A stretch of 64,000 nt of DNA from Seohaeicola saemankumensis (lineage in GTDB: Bacteria > Pseudomonadota > Alphaproteobacteria > Rhodobacterales > Rhodobacteraceae). Under the pieces are notes generated by a model, which was not told the DNA's origin, made no database searches, and saw only the letters and a program-made list of their open reading frames with translations. Shown here piece by piece: positions 9,245 through 17,244 of the stretch. The stretch is from contig NZ_JBHTKR010000004.1 in assembly GCF_042678485.1 (NCBI RefSeq), positions 62,001 to 126,000 on the forward strand, written 5' to 3'. Position 1 is the stretch's first letter, and every line of letters begins with the position of its first letter. A program made the translations under genes and the position numbers.

Positions 9245-10057
9245 TCATCCCGGGATTACCCTGCCAGCCAGCTGCCCATCGCCCAGCCGTCCGCCATAAG
9301 CGCGTTGCAGGTTTTCGCTGGTAAAGACATCCGCGACAGGCCCGGCGGCAAGGGCGCGCGTGTTGATCAGGAACAGATGGTCGAAATAGGCCCGCACCGT
9401 GGACAGGTCATGATGCACGGCCACGATGGTGCGCCCCTCGGCCTGCAGCTCTTTCAGGACGGCGATGATCGCCTTTTCGGTGGCCGCGTCCACCCCGGCA
9501 AAAGGTTCGTCCAGCAAATAGAGGTCGGCTTGCTGCACCAGTGCGCGGGCCAGGAACACGCGTTGCTGCTGCCCGCCAGACAACTGGCCGATCTGGCGCG
9601 TCGCGAAATCCTGCATCCCGACACGGGCCAGGCAAGCGTGGGCCCGGTCCAGATGTTCGGGGCGGACCCGGCGCAGCAGACCAAGTTCGCGGTGCAGCCC
9701 CATCACGACCACATCGATCACCCGCGCGGGGAAATCCCAATCCACGCTGGCGCGTTGCGGCACATAGGCGATCCTGTCGCGTGCGCGCGACAGGGATAGC
9801 CCGAACAGTCGCACCTCGCCCGACAAAGGCTTGACCAGACCCAGAACCGCCTTGAGAAGAGTTGACTTGCCAGCGCCGTTCGGTCCGACGATCGCCGTCA
9901 TGGTGCCCTGCGCCACGGTCATGTCGACCGAAAAGACCGCAGGCTTTTCGCCATAGGCCACTGTCAGCCCCGCCACCGCAAGCGCTGGCGGCAGGGCCTG
10001 GGCCGCGCCTTTTGCCGGCATCGCCTGCGTCAGGTCGGGGTTCTTGACAGCGGCCAT
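9245..10057 (-). CDS. sitB: Metal ABC transporter ATP-binding protein (SitB-like)
   Basis: A 270-residue ATPase. Walker A is GPNGAGKST (58-66), the ABC signature LSGGQ is at about 159-163 with QQRVFLARAL following, and Walker B with the catalytic Glu is LLDEP (181-185). The Q-loop is in YVPQRASVDWDFP, a sequence typical of the manganese/zinc/iron chelate ATPases. The first 25 residues before the nucleotide-binding domain look unstructured. It powers import through the two permeases encoded immediately downstream and lies 15 bases after the binding-protein gene, as expected for one operon. Confidence 0.92.
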   Translation of the reverse strand: MAAVKNPDLTQAMPAKGAAQALPPALAVAGLTVAYGEKPAVFSVDMTVAQGTMTAIVGPNGAGKSTLLKAVLGLVKPLSGEVRLFGLSLSRARDRIAYVPQRASVDWDFPARVIDVVVMGLHRELGLLRRVRPEHLDRAHACLARVGMQDFATRQIGQLSGGQQQRVFLARALVQQADLYLLDEPFAGVDAATEKAIIAVLKELQAEGRTIVAVHHDLSTVRAYFDHLFLINTRALAAGPVADVFTSENLQRAYGGRLGDGQLAGRVIPG

Positions 10058-10072
10058 GATCGGTGTCCTCCG

Positions 10073-11035
10073 TTACAGGCCGGCACTCAGCCGGCCATCC
10101 ATGCCACGCGGGGGCACATCGCCGCCCAGCGCGGCGGCAATCGTGGTCACGTTGTGGTCGATCATGCCCAGATAGGTCCCTTCATAGGTGCCATCCGGGC
10201 CCATCGCGTCCGAGAAGACCTCTCCGCCAACGCGCACCTCGTGGCCCCGCGCCGCAGCACCTTCGATCAATGCACGGATATTGCGGTCAGATACAGAGGT
10301 TTCCACGAATACGGCCCCGACCCGGCGTTCAACCAGCAGGTCCACCAATTCGCCGATACGGTTCAGCCCGGCCTCGGATTCGGTCGAGATGCCCTGAATG
10401 CCCAGCACCTCGAACCCGTGCCGGCGGCCAAAATAGCCGAATGCGTCATGCGCTGTCAGCAGGATGCGCGCCTCGGGCGGGACAGAGGACAGGCTGCGCG
10501 CGGCATAATCCGACAGGCGGGCAAGATCGGCCAGATGCGTTTCGGCATTGGCGACAAAAAGCGCCTGCGCGTCGGGACGGATGGCGATCAGCGCATCACG
10601 CACGGCCAGAACGACATGGCGCCACAGCTCTGGGTCCATCCAGACATGCGGATCGTAACGGCCTTCATACTCGGGATGCCCGATCCGTTCCGCCACAGGC
10701 ACCGCCTCACCCGCGGCGATGACAGTGCGGCTGCGACCCAGATCCAGCAGCACGTCTTCAAGCTGCGCCTCAAGATAGAGGCCGTGCCACAGCACCAGAT
10801 CGGCACGGGTCATGGCCACGATGTCGGTGCGGGTCTGGCGATAGGAATGCGGATCGACACCCGGCCCCATCAGCGCCTTGACCGACACCAGATCGCCACC
10901 CACCTGCCGGGCGGCATCGGCAATCATGCCGGTCGTCGCGACCACGTTCAAAGGCCCGTCCGCGGCAATCGCGGCGGCAGGCGCCACAAGGCTTGCAGCG
11001 AAGACGGTCAGAAGATGACGACGGTTCAGGATCAT
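10073..11035 (-). CDS. sitA: Periplasmic Mn/Fe-type metal-binding protein (SitA/MntC-like)
   Basis: A 320-residue cluster A-I solute-binding protein. An N-terminal signal with RRHLLTVFAASL ends near AIAADG. Predicted metal ligands are H63 (DPHSY), H130 (DPHVWMDP), E219 (ISTES) and D276 (FSDAMG). A His-His-Glu-Asp set is the pattern of manganese/iron binders, whereas zinc binders usually have a third His and a His-rich loop, which is absent here. It delivers metal to the permease pair downstream. The gene is the first of the operon; a 17-bp palindrome lies about 90 bases upstream of the start and the deoC gene is divergent. Confidence 0.92.
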   Translation of the reverse strand: MILNRRHLLTVFAASLVAPAAAIAADGPLNVVATTGMIADAARQVGGDLVSVKALMGPGVDPHSYRQTRTDIVAMTRADLVLWHGLYLEAQLEDVLLDLGRSRTVIAAGEAVPVAERIGHPEYEGRYDPHVWMDPELWRHVVLAVRDALIAIRPDAQALFVANAETHLADLARLSDYAARSLSSVPPEARILLTAHDAFGYFGRRHGFEVLGIQGISTESEAGLNRIGELVDLLVERRVGAVFVETSVSDRNIRALIEGAAARGHEVRVGGEVFSDAMGPDGTYEGTYLGMIDHNVTTIAAALGGDVPPRGMDGRLSAGL

Positions 11036-11122
11036 GAGAGCACCTTTTCAAAGGAAACAAGGGAAGGAACATCCACGCGACTGGACAGATATTGAGAACG
11101 GTTCGCAACTTTGTCAATGAAA

Positions 11123-11139
11123 TTGCGAATTATTCGCAA
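11123..11139. promoter_or_regulatory. Palindromic candidate operator for the sit operon (Mur/Fur-like)
   Basis: TTGCGAATTATTCGCAA is a perfect 8-bp inverted repeat around one central base, located between sitA and deoC. A further half-site, TTCGCAA, occurs at 11102-11108. Fur-family proteins, including the alphaproteobacterial manganese regulator Mur, bind AT-rich palindromes of this size before sitA. The regulator assignment is inference. Confidence 0.6.
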
Positions 11140-11229
11140 AACAAATGGATGTGATCGGACCAAGGCGCGCTGCTTGCCTCGGATTGAGGCGCATGCAAGG
11201 CTGTCTTTACCCGAAATCAAGAGCCCGAG

Positions 11230-12231
11230 ATGCAACAGACACCCACATTGCCCCAACAGCGGCAATTGCCACAGACGCTGCCCATGCCCGAGGCGCGCAA
11301 CCCCGGCATAGACCTGGACATGGACTGGGTCCGCTCCGTGCAGGCCAACCGATCCGCCATAGAACGGCGCGCGGCCAGCCTTGGCACGCGGCGGTCGGTC
11401 AAGAAGGATCATCAGGCGGCCTGGCTTCTCAAGGCGATCACCTGCATTGATCTGACGACGCTGGCGGGCGACGATACCGAAGGCCGCGTGCGGCGGCTCT
11501 GCGCCAAGGCGCGCCAGCCGGTGCGTCCCGATCTTCTGGCGGCGCTGGGCATGCCCGGCATCACGGTAGGCGCGGTCTGCGTCTATCACGAGATGGTGCC
11601 CGCCGCCGTGCAAGCCCTGGCCGGAAGCGGGATACCCGTGGCGGCCGTGTCAACGGGCTTTCCGGCGGGACTGTCCCCGTTCCATCTGCGGCTGGCCGAG
11701 ATCGGCGAAAGCGTGACGGCCGGCGCGCAAGAGATCGACATCGTGATCTCGCGACGGCACGTGCTGACGGGTAACTGGCAGGCGCTTTATGACGAGATGC
11801 GGCAGATGCGCGCCGCCTGCGGGGATGCCCATGTCAAGGCGATCCTGGCCACGGGCGAGCTGGGCAGCCTGCGCAACGTCGCCCGCGCCAGCCTTGTCTG
11901 CATGATGGCGGGCGCAGATTTCATCAAGACATCCACGGGCAAGGAAGCGGTCAACGCGACCCTGCCTGTCAGCCTTGTCATGATCCGCGCCATTCGCGAT
12001 TACCATGAACGCACCGGCATCAGGATCGGCTACAAGCCCGCGGGCGGCATTTCCAAGGCCAAGGATGCGCTGGTCTACCTGAGCCTGATGAAAGAGGAAC
12101 TGGGCACCCGCTGGATGCAACCCGATCTGTTCCGCTTCGGCGCGTCCAGTCTTCTGGGCGATATCGAACGGCAGCTGGAACATCACGTGACCGGCGCCTA
12201 TTCGGCGGCATGGCGGCACCCGCTGGCCTGA
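11230..12231 (+). CDS. deoC: Deoxyribose-phosphate aldolase
   Basis: A 333-residue DERA. Catalytic residues by comparison with the E. coli enzyme are the Schiff-base lysine in ADFIKTSTGK (K233), the second lysine in GYKPAGG (K269) and the relay Asp in EIDIVIS (D170). The first 60 residues are an extra N-terminal segment relative to the compact 250-residue bacterial form, typical of the longer subfamily. It cleaves 2-deoxyribose 5-phosphate to acetaldehyde and glyceraldehyde 3-phosphate in the cytoplasm. The aldehyde dehydrogenase gene begins about 40 bases later, so the acetaldehyde may be passed to it. It is divergent from the metal-uptake operon. Confidence 0.93.
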   Translation: MQQTPTLPQQRQLPQTLPMPEARNPGIDLDMDWVRSVQANRSAIERRAASLGTRRSVKKDHQAAWLLKAITCIDLTTLAGDDTEGRVRRLCAKARQPVRPDLLAALGMPGITVGAVCVYHEMVPAAVQALAGSGIPVAAVSTGFPAGLSPFHLRLAEIGESVTAGAQEIDIVISRRHVLTGNWQALYDEMRQMRAACGDAHVKAILATGELGSLRNVARASLVCMMAGADFIKTSTGKEAVNATLPVSLVMIRAIRDYHERTGIRIGYKPAGGISKAKDALVYLSLMKEELGTRWMQPDLFRFGASSLLGDIERQLEHHVTGAYSAAWRHPLA

Positions 12232-12274
12232 TCCGGCATGGATGTCATTTGAGTATTTGGGGAACGATGAAGGC

Positions 12275-14626
12275 ATGACCGTCAAGGATATCTTCGACAC
12301 GATGGACTATGGAACCGCGCCGGAATCGGCCACGGACGCGCTGGCCTGGCTGGTCGATCAGGGCGACCGGTTCGGCCATTTCATCGGTGGCGGCTTCACC
12401 CTGCCCGGCTCAGGGTTCGAGGCGCGCAACCCCGCCACGGGTGACGTGCTGGCCACATTGACCCAGGCCACGCAGGCCGATGTAGATCACGCCGTTGCCG
12501 CCGCGCGGCGCGCGCAACCGCGCTGGGAAAAGCTGGGGGGGCCGGGGCGCGCCCGGCACCTTTATGCGCTGGCGCGAATGGTGCAGAAACATGCGCGCCT
12601 CTTTGCGGTGCTTGAAACCATGGACAATGGCAAGCCGATCCGCGAGGCGCGGGATATCGACATTCCCCTGGTGCACCGTCATTTCTATTTCCACGCGGGT
12701 CTGGCGCAGCTGATGGACAGCGAAATGCCCGACCGTCAGGCGCTGGGCGTCTGCGGGCAGATCATTCCCTGGAATTTCCCGCTGTTGATGCTGGCCTGGA
12801 AAATCGCGCCCGCGCTGGCCGCCGGCAACACCGTGGTTCTGAAACCGGCGGAACAGACATCGCTGACCGCTTTGCTGTTCGCCGATATGTGCCGTCAGGC
12901 GGGTCTGCCCAAGGGTGTGGTGAACATCGTGACAGGCGATGGCACGGTAGGCGAGATGATCGTGACCCATCCCGGCATAGACAAGATCGCCTTTACCGGC
13001 TCGACCGATGTGGGTCGCCGGATCCGGCAGGCTACGGCGGGTAGCGGCAAGGCGCTGACGTTGGAACTGGGCGGGAAATCCCCCTATGTCGTCTTTGATG
13101 ACGCCGATCTGGATTCGGCCATCGAAGGTCTGGTGGATGCGATCTGGTTCAACCAGGGGCAAGTCTGCTGCGCCGGGTCGCGCCTGCTAGTGCAGGAAGG
13201 CGTGGCCGCGCGTTTCCACGCCAAGCTGCGCGCGCGGATGGACAGGTTGCGGATCGGCAACCCGTTGGACAAGAGCATCGACATCGGCGCCATGGTCAGC
13301 CCCGAACAGCGGGACCGGGTCCGCGCCATGGTCGATGCCTGCGAGGGCGGGCATGTACATCACAGCGCCGCCGCCCTGCCGGACGCCGGATGCTTCTATC
13401 CGCCCACGCTGATCACCGGCCTCTCGACCGCATCCCCCCTGATGCAGGAGGAGATCTTCGGCCCGGTTCTTGTGTCGACCACGTTCCGCACCCCGGCCGA
13501 GGCGGTGGATCTGGCCAACAACACCCGCTACGGGCTGGCCGCATCGGTCTGGTCCGAGAACGTGAACCTTGCGCTGGATATCGCGCCGAAACTGGCCGCA
13601 GGCGTGATCTGGGTCAACGGCACCAACATGTTTGATGCCGCCGCACCCTTTGGCGGGATGCGCGAAAGCGGCTTTGGCCGCGAGGGCGGGTGGGAGGGCC
13701 TGGGCGCCTACACAAGGCCGCGCGGCAAGACCAGGGCCTTGGCGCAGATATCGCCATTCGAGGGCAAGAACGGCGATGCGCCCACCGACCCTTTGGACCG
13801 GACGCCCAAGCTTTATATCGGTGGCAAGCAGACCCGCCCCGACGGCGGCTATTCCCGCGCGGTCCACGCGAAATCCGGCCGCATCCTGGGCCAGGTGCCG
13901 GTGGCTGCCCGCAAGGATATCCGCAACGCGGTCGAGGCGGCACGCGGCGCATCAGGCTGGTCCGCGACCACGGGCCATCTGCGGGCACAGATCCTGTATT
14001 ACATCGCGGAAAACCTGTCAGCCCGCGCATCCGAATTCGCGGCGCGGCTGGATGTCATGCAAGGCGGCAAAGGCGGCAAGGCCGAGGTCGAAGCCACCAT
14101 TCATCGCCTGTTCACCTATGCCGCATGGGCCGACAAATACGATGGGCGCATCAAGGGCGTGCCCCTGCGCGGCGTCGCCATGGCCATGCCGGCGCCGGTG
14201 GGGGTGATCGGCGCGATCTGCCCCGATGAGGCGCCATTGCTGGGCCTTGTGTCGCTGATGGCGCCCGCCATCGCCATGGGCAACCGCGCGGTACTGGTCG
14301 CATCCGAAGCCTTCCCGCTGGCGACTACGGATTTCTACCAGATCCTCGACACATCGGATGTGCCGGGCGGGGTGGTCAATATCCTGACCGGCAACCATGC
14401 CGATCTGGCCCCGACGCTGGCCGCGCATATGGATGTGGACGCGGTATGGTGCTTTTCATCCACACCCTTGTCGGAGCCTGTCGAGGCGGCCAGCGCCGGC
14501 AACCTCAAACGGACCTGGGTGAATGATGGAATGGCCCGCGACTGGATGGGGACCGCAGGCGAAGGCCACATCTTCCTGGAGCAGTCGACCGAGATCAAGA
14601 CGATCTGGGTGCCCTACGGCGAGTGA
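12275..14626 (+). CDS. Two-domain aldehyde dehydrogenase, ALDH16 type
   Basis: 783 residues. The N-terminal part (to about 490) is a complete ALDH with PWNF (N167), LELGGKSP (E264) and the nucleophile in NQGQVC (C298). From about residue 510 a second ALDH-like region begins again with a strand-rich start (LYIGGKQT). It retains the cofactor-domain pattern PAPVGVIGAICP but ends without a catalytic cysteine. This layout is the ALDH16 family, known from structural work on a Roseobacter-group (Loktanella) enzyme. It should oxidise an aldehyde with NAD+; placement after deoC suggests acetaldehyde. I chose the Met at 12275 over one at 12242 because the earlier start lacks a ribosome site. It is convergent with rlmH, only 2 bases apart. 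Confidence 0.88.
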   Translation: MTVKDIFDTMDYGTAPESATDALAWLVDQGDRFGHFIGGGFTLPGSGFEARNPATGDVLATLTQATQADVDHAVAAARRAQPRWEKLGGPGRARHLYALARMVQKHARLFAVLETMDNGKPIREARDIDIPLVHRHFYFHAGLAQLMDSEMPDRQALGVCGQIIPWNFPLLMLAWKIAPALAAGNTVVLKPAEQTSLTALLFADMCRQAGLPKGVVNIVTGDGTVGEMIVTHPGIDKIAFTGSTDVGRRIRQATAGSGKALTLELGGKSPYVVFDDADLDSAIEGLVDAIWFNQGQVCCAGSRLLVQEGVAARFHAKLRARMDRLRIGNPLDKSIDIGAMVSPEQRDRVRAMVDACEGGHVHHSAAALPDAGCFYPPTLITGLSTASPLMQEEIFGPVLVSTTFRTPAEAVDLANNTRYGLAASVWSENVNLALDIAPKLAAGVIWVNGTNMFDAAAPFGGMRESGFGREGGWEGLGAYTRPRGKTRALAQISPFEGKNGDAPTDPLDRTPKLYIGGKQTRPDGGYSRAVHAKSGRILGQVPVAARKDIRNAVEAARGASGWSATTGHLRAQILYYIAENLSARASEFAARLDVMQGGKGGKAEVEATIHRLFTYAAWADKYDGRIKGVPLRGVAMAMPAPVGVIGAICPDEAPLLGLVSLMAPAIAMGNRAVLVASEAFPLATTDFYQILDTSDVPGGVVNILTGNHADLAPTLAAHMDVDAVWCFSSTPLSEPVEAASAGNLKRTWVNDGMARDWMGTAGEGHIFLEQSTEIKTIWVPYGE

Positions 14627-14628
14627 TC

Positions 14629-15099
14629 TCAGACCCGGTGGTAGGGCGACCCCGCAAGGATCGAAGCCGCGCGGTATAACTGTTCGGCCAGCATGACGCG
14701 CACCAGCATATGCGGCCAGACCATCTTGCCGAAGGACAGGCTTGCGTCGGCGCGCGCCCGCAAATCTGGCGCGATTCCGTCCGCGCCGCCGATGATCAGC
14801 GCCAGATCACCGCGCCCTGCGTCACGCCATCCCGCCAGCTTGTCGGCAAAGTCGGGCGAGGACATGACCGCGCCGCGCTCGTCCAGGGTGCAGACCAGCG
14901 CACCGGCCGGAATGGCCCGGTCCAGCAGCACCGCTTCGGCCGCCATGCCGCCGCCCTTCTTGTCCTCGACCTCATGCAGCAGCGCCGGGCCAAGGCCAAG
15001 CGCCCGCCCGGTTCGGTCGAACCGTGTCATGTAATCCTCGAACAACGCGCGTTCCGGGCCGGTCCGCAACCGGCCCACCGCGCAGACATGAACCCGCAT
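14629..15099 (-). CDS. rlmH: 23S rRNA (pseudouridine1915-N3)-methyltransferase
   Basis: 156 residues, the normal size for this SPOUT methyltransferase. It starts MRVHVCAVGRL and carries the S-adenosylmethionine-binding knot region LALIIGGADG. It ends in the family tail LVRVMLAEQLYRA followed by AGSPYHR. RlmH is a homodimer that methylates the modified base at position 1915 in helix 69 of 23S rRNA on assembled 70S ribosomes. The start at 15099 shares one base with the TGA of rsfS, so the two are translationally coupled. The rsfS-rlmH pairing is widespread in bacteria and supports both calls. Confidence 0.95.
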   Translation of the reverse strand: MRVHVCAVGRLRTGPERALFEDYMTRFDRTGRALGLGPALLHEVEDKKGGGMAAEAVLLDRAIPAGALVCTLDERGAVMSSPDFADKLAGWRDAGRGDLALIIGGADGIAPDLRARADASLSFGKMVWPHMLVRVMLAEQLYRAASILAGSPYHRV

Positions 15100-15476
15100 C
15101 AGACCGTCGAGGAGGCCGCGGTTTTGGGGGCGCCGCCGGGCATCCACATTTTCTCGAGCTGATAGAAATCGCGCACTTCGGGGCGGAACACATGGACGAT
15201 CACATCGCCGGTGTCGATCAGCACCCAATCGCCGGTTTCCTTGCCTTCGATCCGGCTGAGCCGCCCGTAGGTCTGCTTGAGATCATCGACCAGCTTTTCC
15301 GCGATCGCGGACACCTGCCGCGAGGATCGCCCCGAGCAGATGATCATGTAGTCGCCAATGGCCGTCTTGCCGCGCAGGTCGATCTGCACGATGTCTTCGG
15401 CCTTGTCGTCTTCAAGCTGGTTGAGGATATGCGCCAGAAGCTCTTCGCTTGTGACTTGTGCCGGTGCCGTTGTCAT
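15099..15476 (-). CDS. rsfS: Ribosomal silencing factor RsfS
   Basis: 125 residues from the Met at 15476. The RsfS/YbeB/Iojap core is clear: DDKAEDIVQIDLRGKTAIGD, then MIICSGRSSRQV and WVLIDTGDVIVHVFRPEVRDFYQLEKMW. The protein binds L14 on the 50S subunit and blocks joining to 30S in starvation. The frame is open far upstream, but this start is favoured because the homologous core begins soon after it. The start itself has no good ribosome site; instead an 18-codon open frame with a perfect AAGGAGG ends in a TGA overlapping this ATG. The rlmH start overlaps the stop. Confidence 0.92.
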   Translation of the reverse strand: MTTAPAQVTSEELLAHILNQLEDDKAEDIVQIDLRGKTAIGDYMIICSGRSSRQVSAIAEKLVDDLKQTYGRLSRIEGKETGDWVLIDTGDVIVHVFRPEVRDFYQLEKMWMPGGAPKTAASSTV

Positions 15477-15529
15477 CGCTGCACCGACGGGAACGGCAGA
15501 TGCCGCTTCAAAGTTGAGTGACAGGACAT
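15473..15529 (-). CDS. Possible 18-residue leader peptide coupled to rsfS
   Basis: A short open frame (MSCHSTLKRHLPFPSVQR) that begins 3 bases after a perfect AAGGAGG element. Its TGA overlaps the rsfS ATG as ATGA. No homology is recognised. Its value would be translational coupling rather than the peptide itself. An alternative is that the ribosome site serves an unannotated longer RsfS form, but that frame has no start codon here. Confidence 0.35.
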   Translation of the reverse strand: MSCHSTLKRHLPFPSVQR

Positions 15530-15647
15530 TGTCCTCCTTGTGGCACGCCGACAGGGCCCCGGCGCTGGGCACATCCCAAAGATAGCATCGCACCGGACAA
15601 ATCTCAATGAGCGGCGCTTCGCCCTGTGCACCCTGACGGGCCGCGAG

Positions 15648-16982
15648 TCAATCGCCCGCAAGTGGAAGATCCTTGCTGTCGGCGGTTCCCAGGACACGCA
15701 CCTCGCGCTGGGGAAAGGGAATCGAGATGCCATGCGCCTGAAACGCATCCCAAAGCGCAAGGTAGACATTGCCCCTGATATTCGTCAGCCCCTGGGTCGG
15801 ATCCTTGATCCAGAAACGCAGGATGTAATCGACGGAACTGTCGCCAAAACCCGTGATGTGGCAGACCGGCGGCTTGAAATCCAGCACCCGCTCAACGCCT
15901 TGCGCCGCTTCGACCGCGACCCGCCGGACCAGATGCGGATCGTCGCCATAGGAGGTGCCGAAATGGATATCGAGGCGTACGAACTCGTTGGAATGTGACC
16001 AGTTGACCACCTGGCCGGTAATCAGATCCTCGTTCGGGATCAGGTATTCCCGCCCGTCCCGCGTCACAACCGAGACATAGCGCGCACCCAGCGCATTGAT
16101 CCAGCCGAAGGTATCGCCAAGGCTGATCACATCCCCCGGCTTGATCGATTTGTCGAGCAGGATGATGACCCCTGACACCAGGTTCGACACCACCTTTTGC
16201 AAGCCAAAACCAAGGCCCACGCCGATGGCGCCAGACAGGACCGCAAGCCCGGTCAGATCGACACCCACGGTCTTCAGCCCGATGAAGAAGGCGGCGCCAT
16301 AGAGCCCGACCTGAAGCGCCTTGACCGCAAGCACCTGCATCGACGGGCTGATATCCGTGTTCGCCCTGATGCGCGCGGTCGAGGTGGCCGTGACGAACCG
16401 GGCCATGGCAAACAGCAGGGCCAGAAGGACAATCGCCTGCAGGATCAGCCATAACGACAGCCGCGTCGTGCCGATCTGGACCGCGATACTGTCCAGCAGG
16501 CTGCGGCCGTCATCCGTAAGCCCCAGGATCGACAGTGTGACCCAGGTCCAGCCGGCATAGCGCACCATTGCGCGCAAGACCCCGTTCGATATGAGGCGGG
16601 TCAGCACGGCGATCACCAGCCATGCCAGCGCAAGCTTGGCAAAAACGACCAGAAGATAGGATCGGCTTGGCCATGTCACCTCGCGCATGATCCAGACCAG
16701 TGGCCATATCATCGCAAGGAAAAAGATCAGGCGCAGACGGTTGCGCAGTGTCACCGCCAGTCGCATGCGCCATTTCGGCCAGCCGTCCCGGCTGCGCAAC
16801 CAGTCATTGACGCGCGGCTCCATCAGGCGTGCCGCCAGATGCGCCAGCAGGACAAGGGCCAGCACGATCCCGATCTGGTAGGCATTCCACGGCCGCATCA
16901 GGCCATTCACGAAAAGCTCTGCACGGGCCAGCAGGCCCAGCACAATTTCTAACGCGGTGTCGCCGGAATTGCCGTTGTTCAT
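15648..16982 (-). CDS. MscS family mechanosensitive channel
   Basis: A 444-residue inner-membrane channel with several N-terminal transmembrane segments beyond the MscS core. The pore helix is recognisable as GLAVLSGAIGVGLGFGLQKVVSNLVSG split over residues about 235-262, with the Gly/Ala packing and the conserved GLGFGLQ. The beta domain follows (IKPGDVISLGDTFGWI, REYLIPNEDLI) and then the alpha/beta vestibule domain. It opens under membrane tension to release solutes during osmotic downshift. It resembles the larger MscS-like proteins with extra helices rather than the 286-residue E. coli MscS. It lies upstream of rsfS on the same strand; 119 bases separate its stop from the short leader. 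Confidence 0.9.
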   Translation of the reverse strand: MNNGNSGDTALEIVLGLLARAELFVNGLMRPWNAYQIGIVLALVLLAHLAARLMEPRVNDWLRSRDGWPKWRMRLAVTLRNRLRLIFFLAMIWPLVWIMREVTWPSRSYLLVVFAKLALAWLVIAVLTRLISNGVLRAMVRYAGWTWVTLSILGLTDDGRSLLDSIAVQIGTTRLSLWLILQAIVLLALLFAMARFVTATSTARIRANTDISPSMQVLAVKALQVGLYGAAFFIGLKTVGVDLTGLAVLSGAIGVGLGFGLQKVVSNLVSGVIILLDKSIKPGDVISLGDTFGWINALGARYVSVVTRDGREYLIPNEDLITGQVVNWSHSNEFVRLDIHFGTSYGDDPHLVRRVAVEAAQGVERVLDFKPPVCHITGFGDSSVDYILRFWIKDPTQGLTNIRGNVYLALWDAFQAHGISIPFPQREVRVLGTADSKDLPLAGD

Positions 16983-17244
16983 CTTGCACCCTTCATGACA
17001 TCAGCCTTGCATGACAGATTCGATCCGGCAAGCCCCGCACCGGCGCGCACTGTCGCGGCCCTTGCGAGACTCGGTCAGCCATAGTATCCCGCTGGCCATG
17101 AGACGCATTTTTGACATGGATGACCGCGCGCGCCTGCGCGAACGCTTCTTCGGAGCATCCCTGACGGTGCTGGCCCGCCTATAACGGCCGCGCCCCGCAT
17201 TTCTTACGTCCAAAGCCAGAACACCATCGAAAGGGAGAGGACCA

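Noticed and set aside
17098..17184. A 28-codon open frame before leuC that could be a leucine attenuator leader
   Set aside because: Only four Leu codons, not clustered (one is the rare CTA at the end), no good ribosome site, and no clear following terminator hairpin.
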